The notes below the pieces were generated by a model, which saw only the letters and a list, made by a program, of their open reading frames with translations, was not told where the DNA came from and did no database searches. The translations under genes were made by a program, and so were the position numbers. This document shows, piece by piece, positions 34,353 to 45,155 of a stretch of 64,000 nt of DNA (position 1 is its first letter; each line of letters begins with the position of its first letter). The DNA is from Coenobita brevimanus (taxonomy: Eukaryota > Arthropoda > Malacostraca > Decapoda > Coenobitidae). The stretch spans positions 4,892,528-4,956,527 of the forward strand of contig CM064666.1 of assembly GCA_032717465.1 (NCBI GenBank). Reading direction: 5' to 3'.

Positions 34353-35173
34353 AAGTGCAAGTGGGAAAGGAGAGTAATGTGGAAATAATGTGTAAATAAT
34401 GTGTAAATAGCAAGTGAAAGCAATGGATGTTCAGTACATATGATTGAACAGTGTATTATAGTTTTATCTTACTGAAAGTGACAGTGACTAACATAGTGTA
34501 AGTGAAATAGAAGGGTAAATATTGAAAATAGAATAGAAAATGTAAATAGTAATGTAAGTAATTAGTAATATAAGAATATGAGTACAAGTACTTTATGTTA
34601 TAACAGTGAAAGTGAATCCGTGGCTCTCTACGTATTTTACTGAATGAAAAATTGAATGACTTCAGTGACAATAAACTAATACTACTGAAGGAAACTTATG
34701 GAGAAAAACTCCAGATATATATGTGTGATATAGTAATAGAAATATAAAGTGTGAGGGGTTTTATGAATAATAAATGACAGAGTACCAAGAGCGAACTAGC
34801 GCAAGTGCGAAGGTCATACGTGCTCGTAATTTTCACTGCTTTCAGTGTTTTTTTTTTTTTGGAGTATGGATCCCAAACTACTTGAAAATCATAGCGTAGT
34901 GTTTATAGTGTTAATATCTGGCTGTGGTAATCATATTACGGGTTGTCGGGAAGTCTAAAGTGGAGACTTCATTACCCAACTTCAGAGGTCTCCACAAGTC
35001 CTACGGTAATGACGAAGGCTCAACAAACATTCCAGAAGAAAGCTGAAGGTATGTGCCATAAGCATATGTAATTTTAATATTCTAGGAGTAATAACTGATT
35101 TTGGGCAAATATGTTTTGAGAGTCTGTCGGAGCCCGAATAACCCAGCGGGACACGCAAAACATTGGTAAACAT

Positions 35174-35189
35174 CCCTGCGGTGTAGGGG
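35174..35189 (-). repeat. piggyBac right terminal repeat
   Basis: CCCTGCGGTGTAGGGG precedes TTAA and is the imperfect inverted match of the left end. Confidence 0.8.
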
Positions 35190-35254
35190 TTAATCTGACA
35201 GATACTAATAGACCCCTTTAGTATTGATCTCCAAAGAGCCACCGTCATGTTTTA

Positions 35255-35610
35255 GTTTTAGCTGGGGTTGCGGCTTCAGGAGATCGCAGGAGTGTTGGGG
35301 AATGAGGTGGCCTGGTTGACCTACTTTGTACCCTCATCCAAAAGGCCACCACCACTTTTTGCATTTGAGACTGTAGCTTAAGTGGGTCTCAGAAGAGATA
35401 TAGGGATCAGTTAGCCTCATCCCTATTCGTTTCCACCAGAGGCTCTGGCTCAAGAGGGTCTTGGGAAAGACAGGGGTATAAAGTGGCCTTGCCCTCCTCC
35501 TCCTCTGCACCCTCCATTTCCCTACCCCCGAAGAACCACCAACTTTTCCTGCTGATGCTCTGACTCATAAGGAATTCGAGACACGCAGTGGAGTGCTCTT
35601 AGTCTGACTG
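35255..35610. repeat. Degenerate tandem repeat, ~95-120 bp units
   Basis: Recurring words are GCGGCTTCAGGAGATCGCAG, GTAGCTTAAGTGGGTCTCAG, CTGGCTCAAGAGGGTCTTGG and CTGACTCATAAGGAATTCGA, with ACCACCACTTTTTGC and ACCACCAACTTTTCCTGC between. It lies just outside the piggyBac. Confidence 0.5.
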
Positions 35611-35734
35611 CCACTGGGAAGCACTTCTAGTATGGTTGCAACTATTTATCTAGTCTGGCACTACTAGGTCACAACAGTTCGTAAGCCTGCTCACCATTGC
35701 AAGGTAGCTCTCGACAAGCAGGTTGAAATATTGG

Positions 35735-36025
35735 TTTAATAAGTAAAAAAGGTTCATGAGGAAATAGGTTTATAAGAAAAAATAGCTACATGTGCTGATT
35801 TGGTGTCCTCATGGGAAGAAAATAGGCTCATGGAGGGTAAGTAGGTCAATGGGGAAGATGTGTTCATATGGAAATTAAGTCACGCAAGGGAAAATAGCTC
35901 CATGAAGAGAAATACATCCATGAGGTAAAAGCTCCATGGGAGAAATAGGTGCATGGAAGAAAGGAGGTTCACTGGGGATAATCAGTCCAAGGGTATAAAC
36001 TAAGTTCATGGACAAAAATGGGTGA
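35735..36025 (+). repeat. Minisatellite, ~20 bp AAATAGGTTCATGGGGGA-like unit
   Basis: A dozen or so degenerate units occur, e.g. AAATAGGTTTATAAGAA, AAATAGGCTCATGGAGGGT, AAGTAGGTCAATGGGGAAG, AAATAGCTCCATGAAGAG, AAATAGGTGCATGGAAGA and AGGAGGTTCACTGGGGAT. It shares its unit with 24825-24895. Confidence 0.65.
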
Positions 36026-36216
36026 ATAGGATGTAGATATATTAATGAAAAAAAAAAAAAATGGGCTCAGATGATTCCCAGGTAGTGTAGCTGTAAATGG
36101 ACTTATGTGCCTGTATGACATTAGGTGCTGGTGGATATATGACACTTTCTAAGAGCCAGCAAGAAATCTAAATACTCCAAGACTGGAGCTTCATCACATA
36201 TCAATGACGTCATTAA

Positions 36217-37607
36217 CCCCTACGTGCTACATGAAGTGTACAGCCATTAAAGTTTTGGGTGCGGAGCAATGCCGGTAGACTTGCATAGCCGCAAGCATCT
36301 TCCCGCCACCATTTGAACCCACAACCATTTTCTGTGACAACCATAGGGTAGGTAGGTACCCAAGGAACCTCACTGATACACGGCTCAGTCTGTACATGGC
36401 ACTGGTAGAGTGCATAGTGATGTCTTCCTCATCCTCCTCAGCCGATCCCACTCCCCCATGTACGGGGCCGATTGCATCATCGATCCCCGTTAAAGTTCTG
36501 CCCTTACCGCCAGGGAAAGGGTTCAGTGACTGAGCAGGTGTGTAGGAAACTGTAAATAGTAAACAGGTATGCACAAGTGTGTTTTTTTTTATATGTAAGT
36601 GAAATGTAAGATATTATAAGTTACATCTAGTAAGTGTTATGAAATAAGTGTTTTATAATAAGTTTTACAAGTGCATTGCAATAAGTGTTACTATTTATGG
36701 TTAATAGTGAAACAATGATTGGAAATACCTTGAGTAACCCTACCTGCTACGTGAAAGAAAATCAGGAGTGCTTGGGTGAGAAAGAAAATGACCTTGTTGG
36801 CTGTAACTAAATTTTCCCTCGTTACTCAGAAAATAATGGTGAATATGTGACAATTAACGTATTTGTGATGTGAAGTGCAAAAAATAAAAGTTGTGTATAA
36901 CATTAGCAATATTTTCACGATGCCCCTGTTTAGTACAAATTAGTCACAGTTTAGTATCAGTAATTACATCATACTCAACTAACTGCGTGAAACAGCCAAA
37001 GCATTTAGTGTTCAAAGGCAGTTAACCTTAATCGTGATGTCAAGTGCAAATCTAAGTGCTGTAGTTGAGGGAAATTATTATAATTGGTGCAAGAAGTAAG
37101 AACAGTAAAACAAAGAGCTATTCTTTTCCCACACACCTTATAGAGCATAGTGTCACCATGAAACAGGCAGAAAACCCTGTTGAGAGCCACACGAACAGAG
37201 TGGTGACTCATCCTTATGATGGTGAGTAAGGAAAAGTCGAAGATTGCGTGGAAAATTCCGAGTTTTTCGAAGGAAGACAGGGCAGTGTTACAATCACCAC
37301 TCCGGTCAATGCTGCCAACGCTAGCCAGCGAGTCCAAGGTCGCTGGCAGTGATGCATGCTCGGGTAAGGCCGCCAAAACACGGAAAAACAGTCATCTTTA
37401 ACTTATCCTTACTTATCGATGGGATCACCTGGAGACATGGGGATACTTTCATTTGAATGAGGAATAGTTGAGTCTATGTATCTTTATTTTTTTCACTAGC
37501 TATTATAGTTTGGCAGATATTAGGGTTTGAAGTAAGGGTATTTTTTCCAAAATCACGAAAATTCCCCGTAAGGAGGGCGACGTCGGAAAACCCCCGGGGT
37601 GTGGGAG
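36217..37607. mobile_element. Candidate TTAA-bounded piggyBac relative, non-autonomous
   Basis: TTAA at 36213-36216 is followed by CCCCTACGTGCTACATG. The right side reads CCCCGGGGTGTGGGAG before TTAA at 37608-37611. The right end (complement CTCCCACACCCCGGGG) agrees at about 12-13 of 16 positions with the right end of the intact piggyBac 2.4 kb upstream. The pairing of its own two ends is weaker. A second TAACCCTACCTGCTACGTGAA word at 36735 copies its left end. Interior AT-rich GTAAGTG-type words resemble the intact element's 3' region. Confidence 0.45.
37157..37401 (+). CDS. Small Ser/Lys-rich frame inside the candidate TTAA element
   Basis: A 61-codon frame starts at 37216 (MMVSKEKSKIAWKIPSFSK) and ends AAKTRKNSHL. 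A separate overlapping frame from 37157 (MKQAENPVESHTNRVVTH) stops at 37225. Basic Ser-rich composition recalls the N-terminal region of the piggyBac transposase nearby, with no alignable motif. GATGGTGAGTAAGG within it looks like a splice donor. Coding status uncertain. Confidence 0.25.
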
Positions 37608-37679
37608 TTAAGGCAGATCAACTTTTTTGACAAAAAATTATGAAAAACACTGACACCATTCTGAGGTAATGGACATCCA

Positions 37680-38065
37680 TTGTTACCTCTGCCAATGAAG
37701 TTGGAGGTTATGTAGGCTACACCTATGTGTGTCCGTCAGTCTGTCTGCCTGCCAGTCTGTTTGTCCACACGATATCTCTAAATCTTCTAAATTAATTTCA
37801 ATGAAATTTTGTGGAATTGTGGGTCAAGGGACAGGGAAGTAGTGATTAAATTTTGGAACGGATCTGGATCAGGATCAGGAGTGTCCTGCACAATATCACC
37901 AAACCTTCTCAACAAATTCCAACGAATTTTTTTGGAAGAGTGAGCCATAGACCAAAAAAGGATTGATTACATTTTGGGGCGGATACGGATCCGGATCCCA
38001 TCTCCACCGATCCGGATCCGCATTTTTTTTAATGGCAATGACATTGGCGGAATTATGCGCTCTCT
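37680..38065. repeat. Dispersed MITE-like repeat with GGATCTGGATCAGGATCA core
   Basis: It begins CCTCTGCCAATGAAGTTGGA and GGTTATGT and contains ATTAAATTTTGGAACGGATC and ACATTTTGGGGCGGATACGG. It ends ATTGGCGGAATTATGCGCTC. The order (GGAGGTTATG, AATTTTGGTGCGGATCTGG, GGCGGAGGTATGCGCTC) matches a short repeat I recall from many animal genomes. Both ends carry small palindromes (CCAATGAAGTTGG; GGCAATGACATTGGC). Confidence 0.6.
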
Positions 38066-38231
38066 AAGTGCCTTCTGTTGAACGTGTGATTAAGGATCAT
38101 CATGAAGGGATCAATCCTTACCCCTTCTTGCTCTTGCAAGGACATGATGTTCAGCATTAGGGAGACATTTCGAACATGAGAGTTCAGTAAAACTTTCATG
38201 GACCTCTTCATTCTTATTTGGCACTCTTAAG

Positions 38232-38256
38232 GTGATTAAGACCGTCTGTGAGATGC

Positions 38257-38292
<36 letters not shown>

Positions 38293-40223
38293 TATATATA
38301 TATATATATGGTGAATGGTTGGCGAGTAGAGGTAGGGGAGAAGATGAGAGAGAGAAGAGAGATATATATGTGAGCAGGAGAAGGGAGGTTAAGAGACTGG
38401 TGAAGGAGAGTAAGAAGAAAGTGGATGAAGAGTTTGGGAGGAATCTGAGTGTGAAATGGAGGGAGAGTAAGAAATTGTTTTGGAAGGAGGTAAAGAAAGT
38501 AAGGCAGTGTGAAAGGGGAAATAATAGGGGAGTGAAAGATAGGAATAATAGATTGTTGGTGGAGAAGAGAGAGAAATTGAAGAGATGGAAGGAGCACTTT
38601 GAGGATTTGTTGAATGTAGAGAGTGAGAGCAGTGTGAGTATAAGTGGTTGGGGAATGGCTGGGAGAAGAAGAGATGAGAGGAGGGAGGAAGAGATCAGTA
38701 GGGCGGAAGTGGTGGAAGCGTTGAAGAAGATTAAGCTGGGAAAGGCCCCAGGAATTGATGGAGTGTGTGGTGAAATGCTTAGGTATGGGGGTGAGATTGT
38801 TGAGGAGTGGATATGGAAGTTGTGTAGATTGGCTTGGGAAGAGGGAAGGGTTCCAGAGGACTGGAAATCAGGTATAATTGTTCCTCTGTACAAAGGAAAA
38901 GGGGAGAGAGAAGTATGTGGTAACCATAGGGGTATTTGCCTTCTTAGTGTGACTGGTAAAATATATGGTAGAATACTCATTGATAGGGTCAGGCATATGA
39001 CAGAGGAGCTAGTTGGAGAAGAACAAGGGGGATTTAGGAAGGGAAAAGGGTGTGTAGATCAGATATTTGTTCTAAGATTTTTAGTGGAGAAATATCTAGA
39101 GAAGGGAAGGAAAGTGTATGCTGCCTTCATGGACTTGGAGAAAGCTTATGACAGAATAGATAGGCAAGGTATGTGGAAGGTATTAAGAATATATGGAGTG
39201 GAGGGGAAATTGTTGAGTGCTGTGAAGAGTATGTACGAGGGAGCTAGGGGTACGGTGCGAGTGGATGGTGAGCTGAGTGAGTTCTTTGATCTCAATGTGG
39301 GACTGAAACAGGGGTGTGTGATGTCTCCATGGCTGTTTAATATATATATGGATGGGGTTGTAAAGGAGGTGCAAGGTAGGGCAGTGGATGTGGGGCTGGC
39401 CCTAATGAATGAGGGTGAGATTTGGAAGCTTCCGGTGTTGCTGTTTGCTGATGATACAGTATTGTTGAGTGAAGATGAATGGGAGCTGCAAGGTTTGGTG
39501 AACGAATTTGGGACAGTGTGTAGGAGGAGGAAGCTGAAAGTTAATGTAAACAAAAGTAAAGTTATGGTGTTTGAGAGGAATGAAGTCACAGAGTGTGCAG
39601 TGAGGTTGGATGGTGAGGATATGGAGAATGTGAGTGCATTCAAGTACTTGGGTAGTGTGATGAGTAAGGATGGAACTTTGGGGGATGAAGTAAGTGAAAG
39701 GATACAGCAGGGAAGGAAGGTTGTTGGTACACTGAAAGCAGTGATGAGAAATAGGAAGGTGAGTATGGAAGTTAAGAAGTCACTGCATGATGGTATTGTG
39801 ATCCCTACCCTGACGTATGGAAGCGAGGCGTGGACCTTGCAAGAGGGGAGCAAGTCAAGAGTGAGAGCAGTGGAAATGAGTTACTTGAGAGGAGCATGTG
39901 GAGTGACGTGGAGGGACAGGTTGACGAATGAAGAAGTGAAGGAACGTTGTGGGGTAGATGTGGATGTGGTTGAGAAGATTAGGAGAAATACACTGAGGTG
40001 GTTTGGACATGTGGAGAGAATGGAGAATGAAAGACTGACTAAGAGGGTGTATGTAGGTGAGGTGGAGGGAGGGAGAGGGAGGGGTAGACCGAGGATGAGA
40101 TGGAGGGATGGAGTTGAGAGGTATATGAGGGAGGGGGGGATGAGTTGGGGGGAGGGTAGTCAAATGGTGGGTGACAGAGCGACTTGGAGGCGTTTTGTCT
40201 GCGGCCACCCTTTGCGGGATTAG
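38232..40223 (+). CDS. LINE reverse transcriptase, long open frame
   Basis: The 663-codon frame has no stop, but its first ~27 residues (IYIYIY) come from the TA repeat and flanking DNA and are not genuine. RT blocks: GKAPGIDGVCGEMLR, NHRGICLLSVTGKIYGRIL, EEQGGFRKGKGCVDQI, AFMDLEKAYDRIDRQGMW and VGLKQGCVMSPWLFNIYMDG. The catalytic LLFADDTVLLS follows (FADD at residues 405-408). Thumb and carboxyl blocks are [41 protein letters not shown] and [20 protein letters not shown]. The endonuclease is missing, so the copy cannot move by itself, yet the RT looks intact and is the youngest-looking of the family here. Confidence 0.9.
38260..38309. repeat. (TA)n with internal CAGT
   Basis: Two TA blocks. 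The LINE truncation point lies at its right edge. Confidence 0.95.
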
Positions 40224-40256
40224 GGCGTCGGGCTATAGATAGATTGATAGATAGAT
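38310..40256 (+). mobile_element. RTE-type LINE (GRPRMRW family), 5'-truncated, RT open
   Basis: The copy starts inside the endonuclease-RT linker at the TA repeat and runs to a very short 3' end, a stop at 40223 followed by GGCGTCGGGCTATAGATAG. It ends in GATA units at 40236-40256. Relatives in the window are 7846-8980 and 63059-64000 on the minus strand. The GATA tail is shared with an opposite LINE that begins at 40256. Confidence 0.9.
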
Positions 40257-41233
40257 TTCCTGTTGCACCCCAAGGGATGCATAGGGCCTCGTTGAACTCT
40301 CTCCACCAATATTTGTCTCTTGCCATCTCCTTCAGGTCCCACCAACACTCCTCTCCTGCTTCTCTTTTCATTGTTCTCAACCAGGTTTCCCTCTGCCTAC
40401 CTCTGCCTCTTCTTCCTCTGGCAGTCCACTCTGACACATCCTGTATTAAACTGCCTTCTTTTCTAAATATGTGCCCCAGCCACTTCCAGCGAGACAGTCT
40501 CACATATTCATCAAGAGGTTCCAATCTCGTAATATCCCCTACTCTTTCATTTGTAACTCTGTCATGCCACTTTACCCCAAAAATCCTTCTCAGTATTTTA
40601 TTCTCAAAGCCCAATACTTTCTGATCTGTTCCAATTGTACTATACCATGACTCATGCCCAAAAATTAAAATTGGTCTAATCATGGACTTGTAAATTTTTA
40701 CTTTAGTATGTACCGAAAGCATATTATTATACCAAACAGATTTCAACATTCCAACTGCTCGCTAAGCCTGTCTAATCCTCTCCTCATTTTCATTGTGTAA
40801 TGATGCATTAGATGATACAATCGTTCCCAGAGATTAAAATTTTTTCTACATTCTTTACCACATTATTCCCAATTACACAATCAATTTGGTTCTCCACGTT
40901 CATATTAAAAATTTCACTCTTTCCACAATTTATTACCAATCCCACTTTTTCTCCTTCCTCCACCAGACAATCAAGCACCCTCTGCATCTCGTAAATACTT
41001 CCGCAAATCAGTACAATATCATCAGCATAGTCCAAATCTATCAGCCTCTTATTTTCTTTCCAGTTAATTCCAGCAACTGTTTTCGTCACAACCTTTCTCA
41101 TAATCTATAACCAAAACAAACAGCAACGGCGAAAGAACTCCTTGAATCACTCCTGACCTAACTTCAAATGGATCACTCAAAGAACCACCCACCATTACCT
41201 TACAAAAAGTACCTTCATGCGGACTTCAAATAA
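40256..41233 (-). pseudogene. Second LINE type, RT carboxyl half, tail-to-tail with the previous LINE
   Basis: On the minus strand the RT catalytic region reads LIDLDYADDIVLICGS (about 41040) and GEKVGLVINCGKSEIF. Then come KVKIYKSMIRPILIFGHESW and RRIFGVKWHDRVTNERVGD (40700-40530), and last LGHIFRKEGS and GRRGRGRQRETWLRTMKRE (40480-40360). One frameshift separates the two frames at about 40750-40808. It is bounded by TCTA repeats at both ends (41234-41267 and 40236-40256). It is an RTE-like layout but a different family from its neighbour. Confidence 0.8.
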
Positions 41234-41267
41234 TCTGTCTATCTATCTATCTATCTATCTATCTATA
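41234..41267. repeat. (ATCT)n microsatellite
   Basis: About eight tetranucleotide units at the 5' edge of the minus-strand LINE fragment. Confidence 0.95.
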
Positions 41268-41439
41268 TCCATCATCCAGTCCTACGTTGCCCCATGAGAA
41301 GCGTAGGATCCCGGGACTAGGCGAGTTGGTCCTGACATTTAAGATGAGTGACTAGCCTCACTCATCCCTGAGTGGACTTATATGAGCAGTAAACCCCAAC
41401 CACCCATTGGATATAAACCTTCACCGGCTCAATCCGACC

Positions 41440-41570
41440 GGAGCTCCTTAAATACCCATTGAACCACCAGGCGCCATAATTTGGTTATACGGTTACCATT
41501 CAGCGTAGTAAATGGTTTCCTGGCGTGCAGGAAATCATTTGGCTTGTCACTAAGTGTAGAGTCACCCGCA
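41440..41570 (-). mobile_element. LINE 5' leader fragment
   Basis: It matches, in the same order, the leader of the LINE at 30565-30660: GGTTATACGGTTACCA, CAGCGTAGTAAATGGTTTCC, GGAAATCATTTGGCTTG and CACTAAGTGTA. The orientation is the same (LINE on the minus strand). Confidence 0.65.
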
Positions 41571-41791
41571 GAGAGAAGGAAAAGGAAAGAAAGACAGAAG
41601 TGGGAGTGTAAACTCACCCGTTGGCAGAAGGGCGAGGAAAGAATGAAGAAAAAGACAGAGGTGGAAGGAAGGAAAGAAGAAGGGAGGACAGGAAAGGGCA
41701 GACACCCGAGAGCAGCAATACATGTACTGAGTGGATGGTGAGCACCCCCACCTACCCCTCCCCCACACACCACACATACACCGTATGTACA

Positions 41792-41792
<1 letters not shown>

Positions 41793-41859
<67 letters not shown>
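41793..41859. repeat. (TA)n microsatellite
   Basis: TA units directly before the SINE head. Confidence 0.98.
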
Positions 41860-41860
<1 letters not shown>

Positions 41861-41862
<2 letters not shown>

Positions 41863-42249
41863 GCCTCTGCAAGACAGTTGTAAAGTGTGCGTTCTCGTAC
41901 ACTTAAGAACGAGGGTTCACGCCCCGCCAGGGTAATAAACTTTGGGAGCGTTCTTCAGGTCACGTACTGCTTTGGCAGACATAAGGGGTGCTGTGGTTAA
42001 ACCAGTGTCATATGCTATTAAGTGTGCTTGCACCCAGTCGGCTGGCGAGGGCCGATTACATTGGTTCACAGACTACACGCACATCCAAAGCCACTCCAAC
42101 ACAACAATTACACTACTCAAGCACTTCTCACCCTACATACAATCTCTACCAGACAGCCAAAGCCACTTCGTAGAGATACACTGGCTGTATCGTCCCCTCT
42201 TCGATCGGGATAGGCCGGTCCTGCAGTGGACACTCAAACGGCTGATGAG

Positions 42250-42250
<1 letters not shown>
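41861..42250 (+). mobile_element. tRNA-derived SINE, copy 2
   Basis: The plus-strand counterpart of copy 1. The head GAAGCCTCTGCAAGACAGTT is diverged in the A box, and GAGGGTTCACGCCCCGCC keeps the B box. The body (GGGAGCGTTCTTCAGG, GACTACACGCACATCCAAAG, GATAGGCCGGTCCTGCAGTG) matches 5450-5780 inverted. It is bracketed by TA repeats on both sides. Confidence 0.8.

Positions 42251-42338
<88 letters not shown>
42251..42338. repeat. (TA)n microsatellite
   Basis: TA units directly after the SINE body. Confidence 0.98.
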
Positions 42339-42341
<3 letters not shown>

Positions 42342-43896
42342 CAGTATCTGTACCTGTATAACTCCTGGTCACATGTCCAGTACAAGTTAGAGCAACTGCT
42401 GCAACTGACGACACCCGCACCCTCACTTATGACTTGCCGATTCCCGACACGACTATGGTGGGATGCGTTAGTGCTCTCTCATTCATTGCTGGCGTACGGA
42501 TACTAGCGGGGTTGTTTTTATGATCCGCTGTTGGGAATTAGGTAAAGTACAACAGTAGCGATACTGAACAGTTCACACGTAAAATGCTTTTTCTATTTTT
42601 ATCTTTCTTTTGCTTGATGATGTTATTCAGCGTAGGTGAACCGTTTTGAAATGGAGGAGTTGGATAAAGCTTTCGTCAGCTTCATTACTCGGAGGCTTTA
42701 CTGTGCTAAGTAAATCAGTCTGTAAGTAGTAAGAATAATGCAGAAAAATATGTGATCAGTTTTCAGGAGTTAACTGAACACTGATCTTCAAGCCGCAACA
42801 GCTGGTATTGGGCCCGCTAACTCACATTCCCAGCCCACTGCTCTGCTTATTCGGCCACCACCTCGCCTACAAAATAATGTGGCCAAAAAAAAAAAAAAAA
42901 ATGTCTGTAGTTTCAAATATGATACCGCCATGATCACCACTTTTCTACGTGGCCCCAGATACGTCAGCAAAACTTCCCTGCGTCATTAGTATATGACATA
43001 TTTTCTTGCTTGTATCAGGCGAATATATTTGGTTATGGAGAGAGTCCAGGTAATGAAGGCTGTATCAACCCCCTCCAGCTGAACAAAACTGTCTTCACCT
43101 GAACAAAATCGTTTGGATGCATCAAAGAGGATATGTAAAATACGTTTTTGGACTGACGTGATTAAAACTCTGTCACTAATACCATGATAGTACATTTCAG
43201 TTTTAAAAAAATGAGGAAGGAAAAGCAGGATTTAATTTCTACCTCCAATCAGAGGACGTACAAAAAATTTTATTCCTGCTACACCTAGACAATATAATTC
43301 AGCTGGATGGAGACTTTTCGATCGGAGAAATTAGATATCACCTGCGCTTATCTCTTCACCAAAAGAATACGCCCCTAATGTAAGTCAGATAGTGTAGAGA
43401 TTGCGAGAATAAACGAGAAGTACGTGAATGGAGACGAAGGGTGATAACTCCCAAGTTTTACAACCATTCTCAAAGGCAAGAGTCATCGGTACAATTCACC
43501 CTATAGGTTATTCTTATTACACAATTTCCTATTCCACGGGCATAATTCTTCACCCAGTAGTATGCCCATAAATTCTCCCTACGCATTAACTCTGGCCAGC
43601 AATAAATTACTCAGCCAATTCATTCTCCGAATCCATAATGAGTTGATACAAACTGCGTTCGTAAATCACAGAATCACCAATGCCTTTATATTCCACTGGA
43701 AGCATTATAGACTCCAGTTTATTACCTTTCATTCATATTAATAAAATCATATTATCCTAGTATGAGCCAGAGTCTGACTAGTTCAAAGGAGGAGAAGCAG
43801 GAGAAGGAACAAGAACAATGACAAACATTATAAATATATCTCTATTTGCCAGTCATAACAAAGTGGTAGTGGAGGTGTAAGAATCAGACACGTGTG

Positions 43897-43900
<4 letters not shown>
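42339..43900. other. No gene seen
   Basis: Mixed AT-rich sequence with an A run at 42885-42901. Reading frames are below 75 codons and unrecognised. Confidence 0.5.

Positions 43901-43901
<1 letters not shown>

Positions 43902-43944
<43 letters not shown>
43902..43944. repeat. (GA)n microsatellite
   Basis: About 21 GA units. Confidence 0.98.
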
Positions 43945-43947
<3 letters not shown>

Positions 43948-44199
43948 GAACCAAGCGTATAACGGAAGAAAATACGCGATCAGTATGTAAGCAGAATAAA
44001 CACAGTCTTCCACTGACGCTGGCACAAGTGTTGGTGCAAGGTTGGTTTATTAGCGCACATCCCGTGTAAACAGCAGAATTTATGTAATAATACACTCACA
44101 ATCGCGGTGCAAGAGAGGGTGTTATGCTTGAGTGGTGTGCGGAAGCGCGTGCGTGAGGAGGCAGTTCAAACAGGTTTTATTCACTTGTAGCTAAACCTG

Positions 44200-45120
44200 G
44201 TGGAAGAGTTGCCAGACAATGAGTGAGAAAATTACTGTTTTTGGATATCAATAGGTCAAAGGTGAAGGTCACAAGGCATCAAACGTTGACGTAGCGAAAT
44301 CAACTTAAAGATATTTTTTTCGCCTTAGACCAAATTGGGGGAAAGATTAAATGTGATGGAAAAATGAAGTGGTTCAGTTTTGAACACAATCACACAAGAG
44401 TCATGGTCAGAGGGTAAGGTGATAGTTCGACCCGTATGTGTATTTGCAAACAGAATAACTCAAGCATTTTTAAGTCCCATTTTAACCAAGCATGGTGTAA
44501 TTGTTGATGAGTAGCCAAGGAGTACGTCTCTTGCTTTTAAGAACAATAAGTCAGGGGTCAAGGTAATAGGTAAAGAGCAAAGGCCAAGGTCACAAGGCAA
44601 GGCCAACTAAAACTATTTTGATCTTATATGAACTAGTTTCTTTGGAGGAATTAAGGATGAATCAAGAGCGAAAAGGATTCAGTTTTGAGAACAGTCAGAC
44701 AAAGATCAAGGTCCCAGTGCAAAGTCAGATATCGACATGTGTGTCTCTATGAAGAAAATAATTAAAACTGTTTTAATCTGATATTCGTTAGACTTGAATG
44801 AGTTGAGAATTTGCCCATGGATGACCTACAGTTTTCGAGAACAATAGGTCAAAGGTCAATTTCACAGGCTAGATCAACAATGTACTCAGTTTTTATCCAG
44901 TGTAGATTAAACTTAGTGGATGAGTTCACTTCAAATATAAAGGTCAACGTCAAAGGGAATGATGGAAGTTCACATGCAAAGTTTGCTAAAACACTTTCTA
45001 TCGGATTTGAACAAAAGCTGGAGGAAAGGTTAAGGCAACGTTAGGCAAGAGTAAAGTAATTCGAAATTGGGCGTAATCGGTCTAAGGTCAATATAAGAGA
45101 GCGAATTCAAATGTTTTGTA
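44200..45120 (+). repeat. ~150 bp tandem repeat rich in AGGTCA half-sites
   Basis: Five to six diverged units occur at about 44251, 44395, 44548, 44695, 44846 and 45080, spaced roughly 140-155 bp except the last. Each carries a version of GAGAACAATAGGTCAAAGGTC followed by AAGGTCACAAGG. Other shared words are GTTTTGAGAACA and TTAAACTTAGTGGA. AGGTCAAAGGTCA at 44849 is a direct repeat of a nuclear-receptor half-site with one-base spacing. Confidence 0.75.
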
Positions 45121-45155
45121 TTAAATTGTTCTTTAGCATCTAGTCTTAATTTTTA

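Larger units (their letters stand above)
31419..35189 (+). mobile_element. Complete piggyBac-superfamily transposon
   Basis: The element is 3771 bp between TTAA at 31415-31418 and TTAA at 35190-35193. The left end CCCCTTAACCGCGGGG and the complement of the right end, CCCCTACACCGCAGGG, agree at 13-14 of 16 positions. Just inside the left end lies the palindrome GCGTCACTTTCGTGACGC, and a second CCGCGGGGCGTCACTTTTGTGA copy starts at 31471, 44 bp on. A 720 bp 5' region, a single open transposase and an 837 bp 3' region complete it. The right side contains a hairpin, GTGGAGAC at about 34960 paired to GTCTCCAC at about 34987. It may be, or recently have been, active. Confidence 0.92.

Noticed and set aside
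38111..38980. 289-codon minus-strand frame
   Set aside because: Antisense of the LINE linker and RT plus the TA repeat. Ser/Leu/Phe-rich composition is typical of a shadow.
41234..41267. Possible CRISPR-like or phage-like arrays
   Set aside because: All short tandem arrays in the window are eukaryotic microsatellites or minisatellites. No spaced identical repeats with unique spacers were seen.
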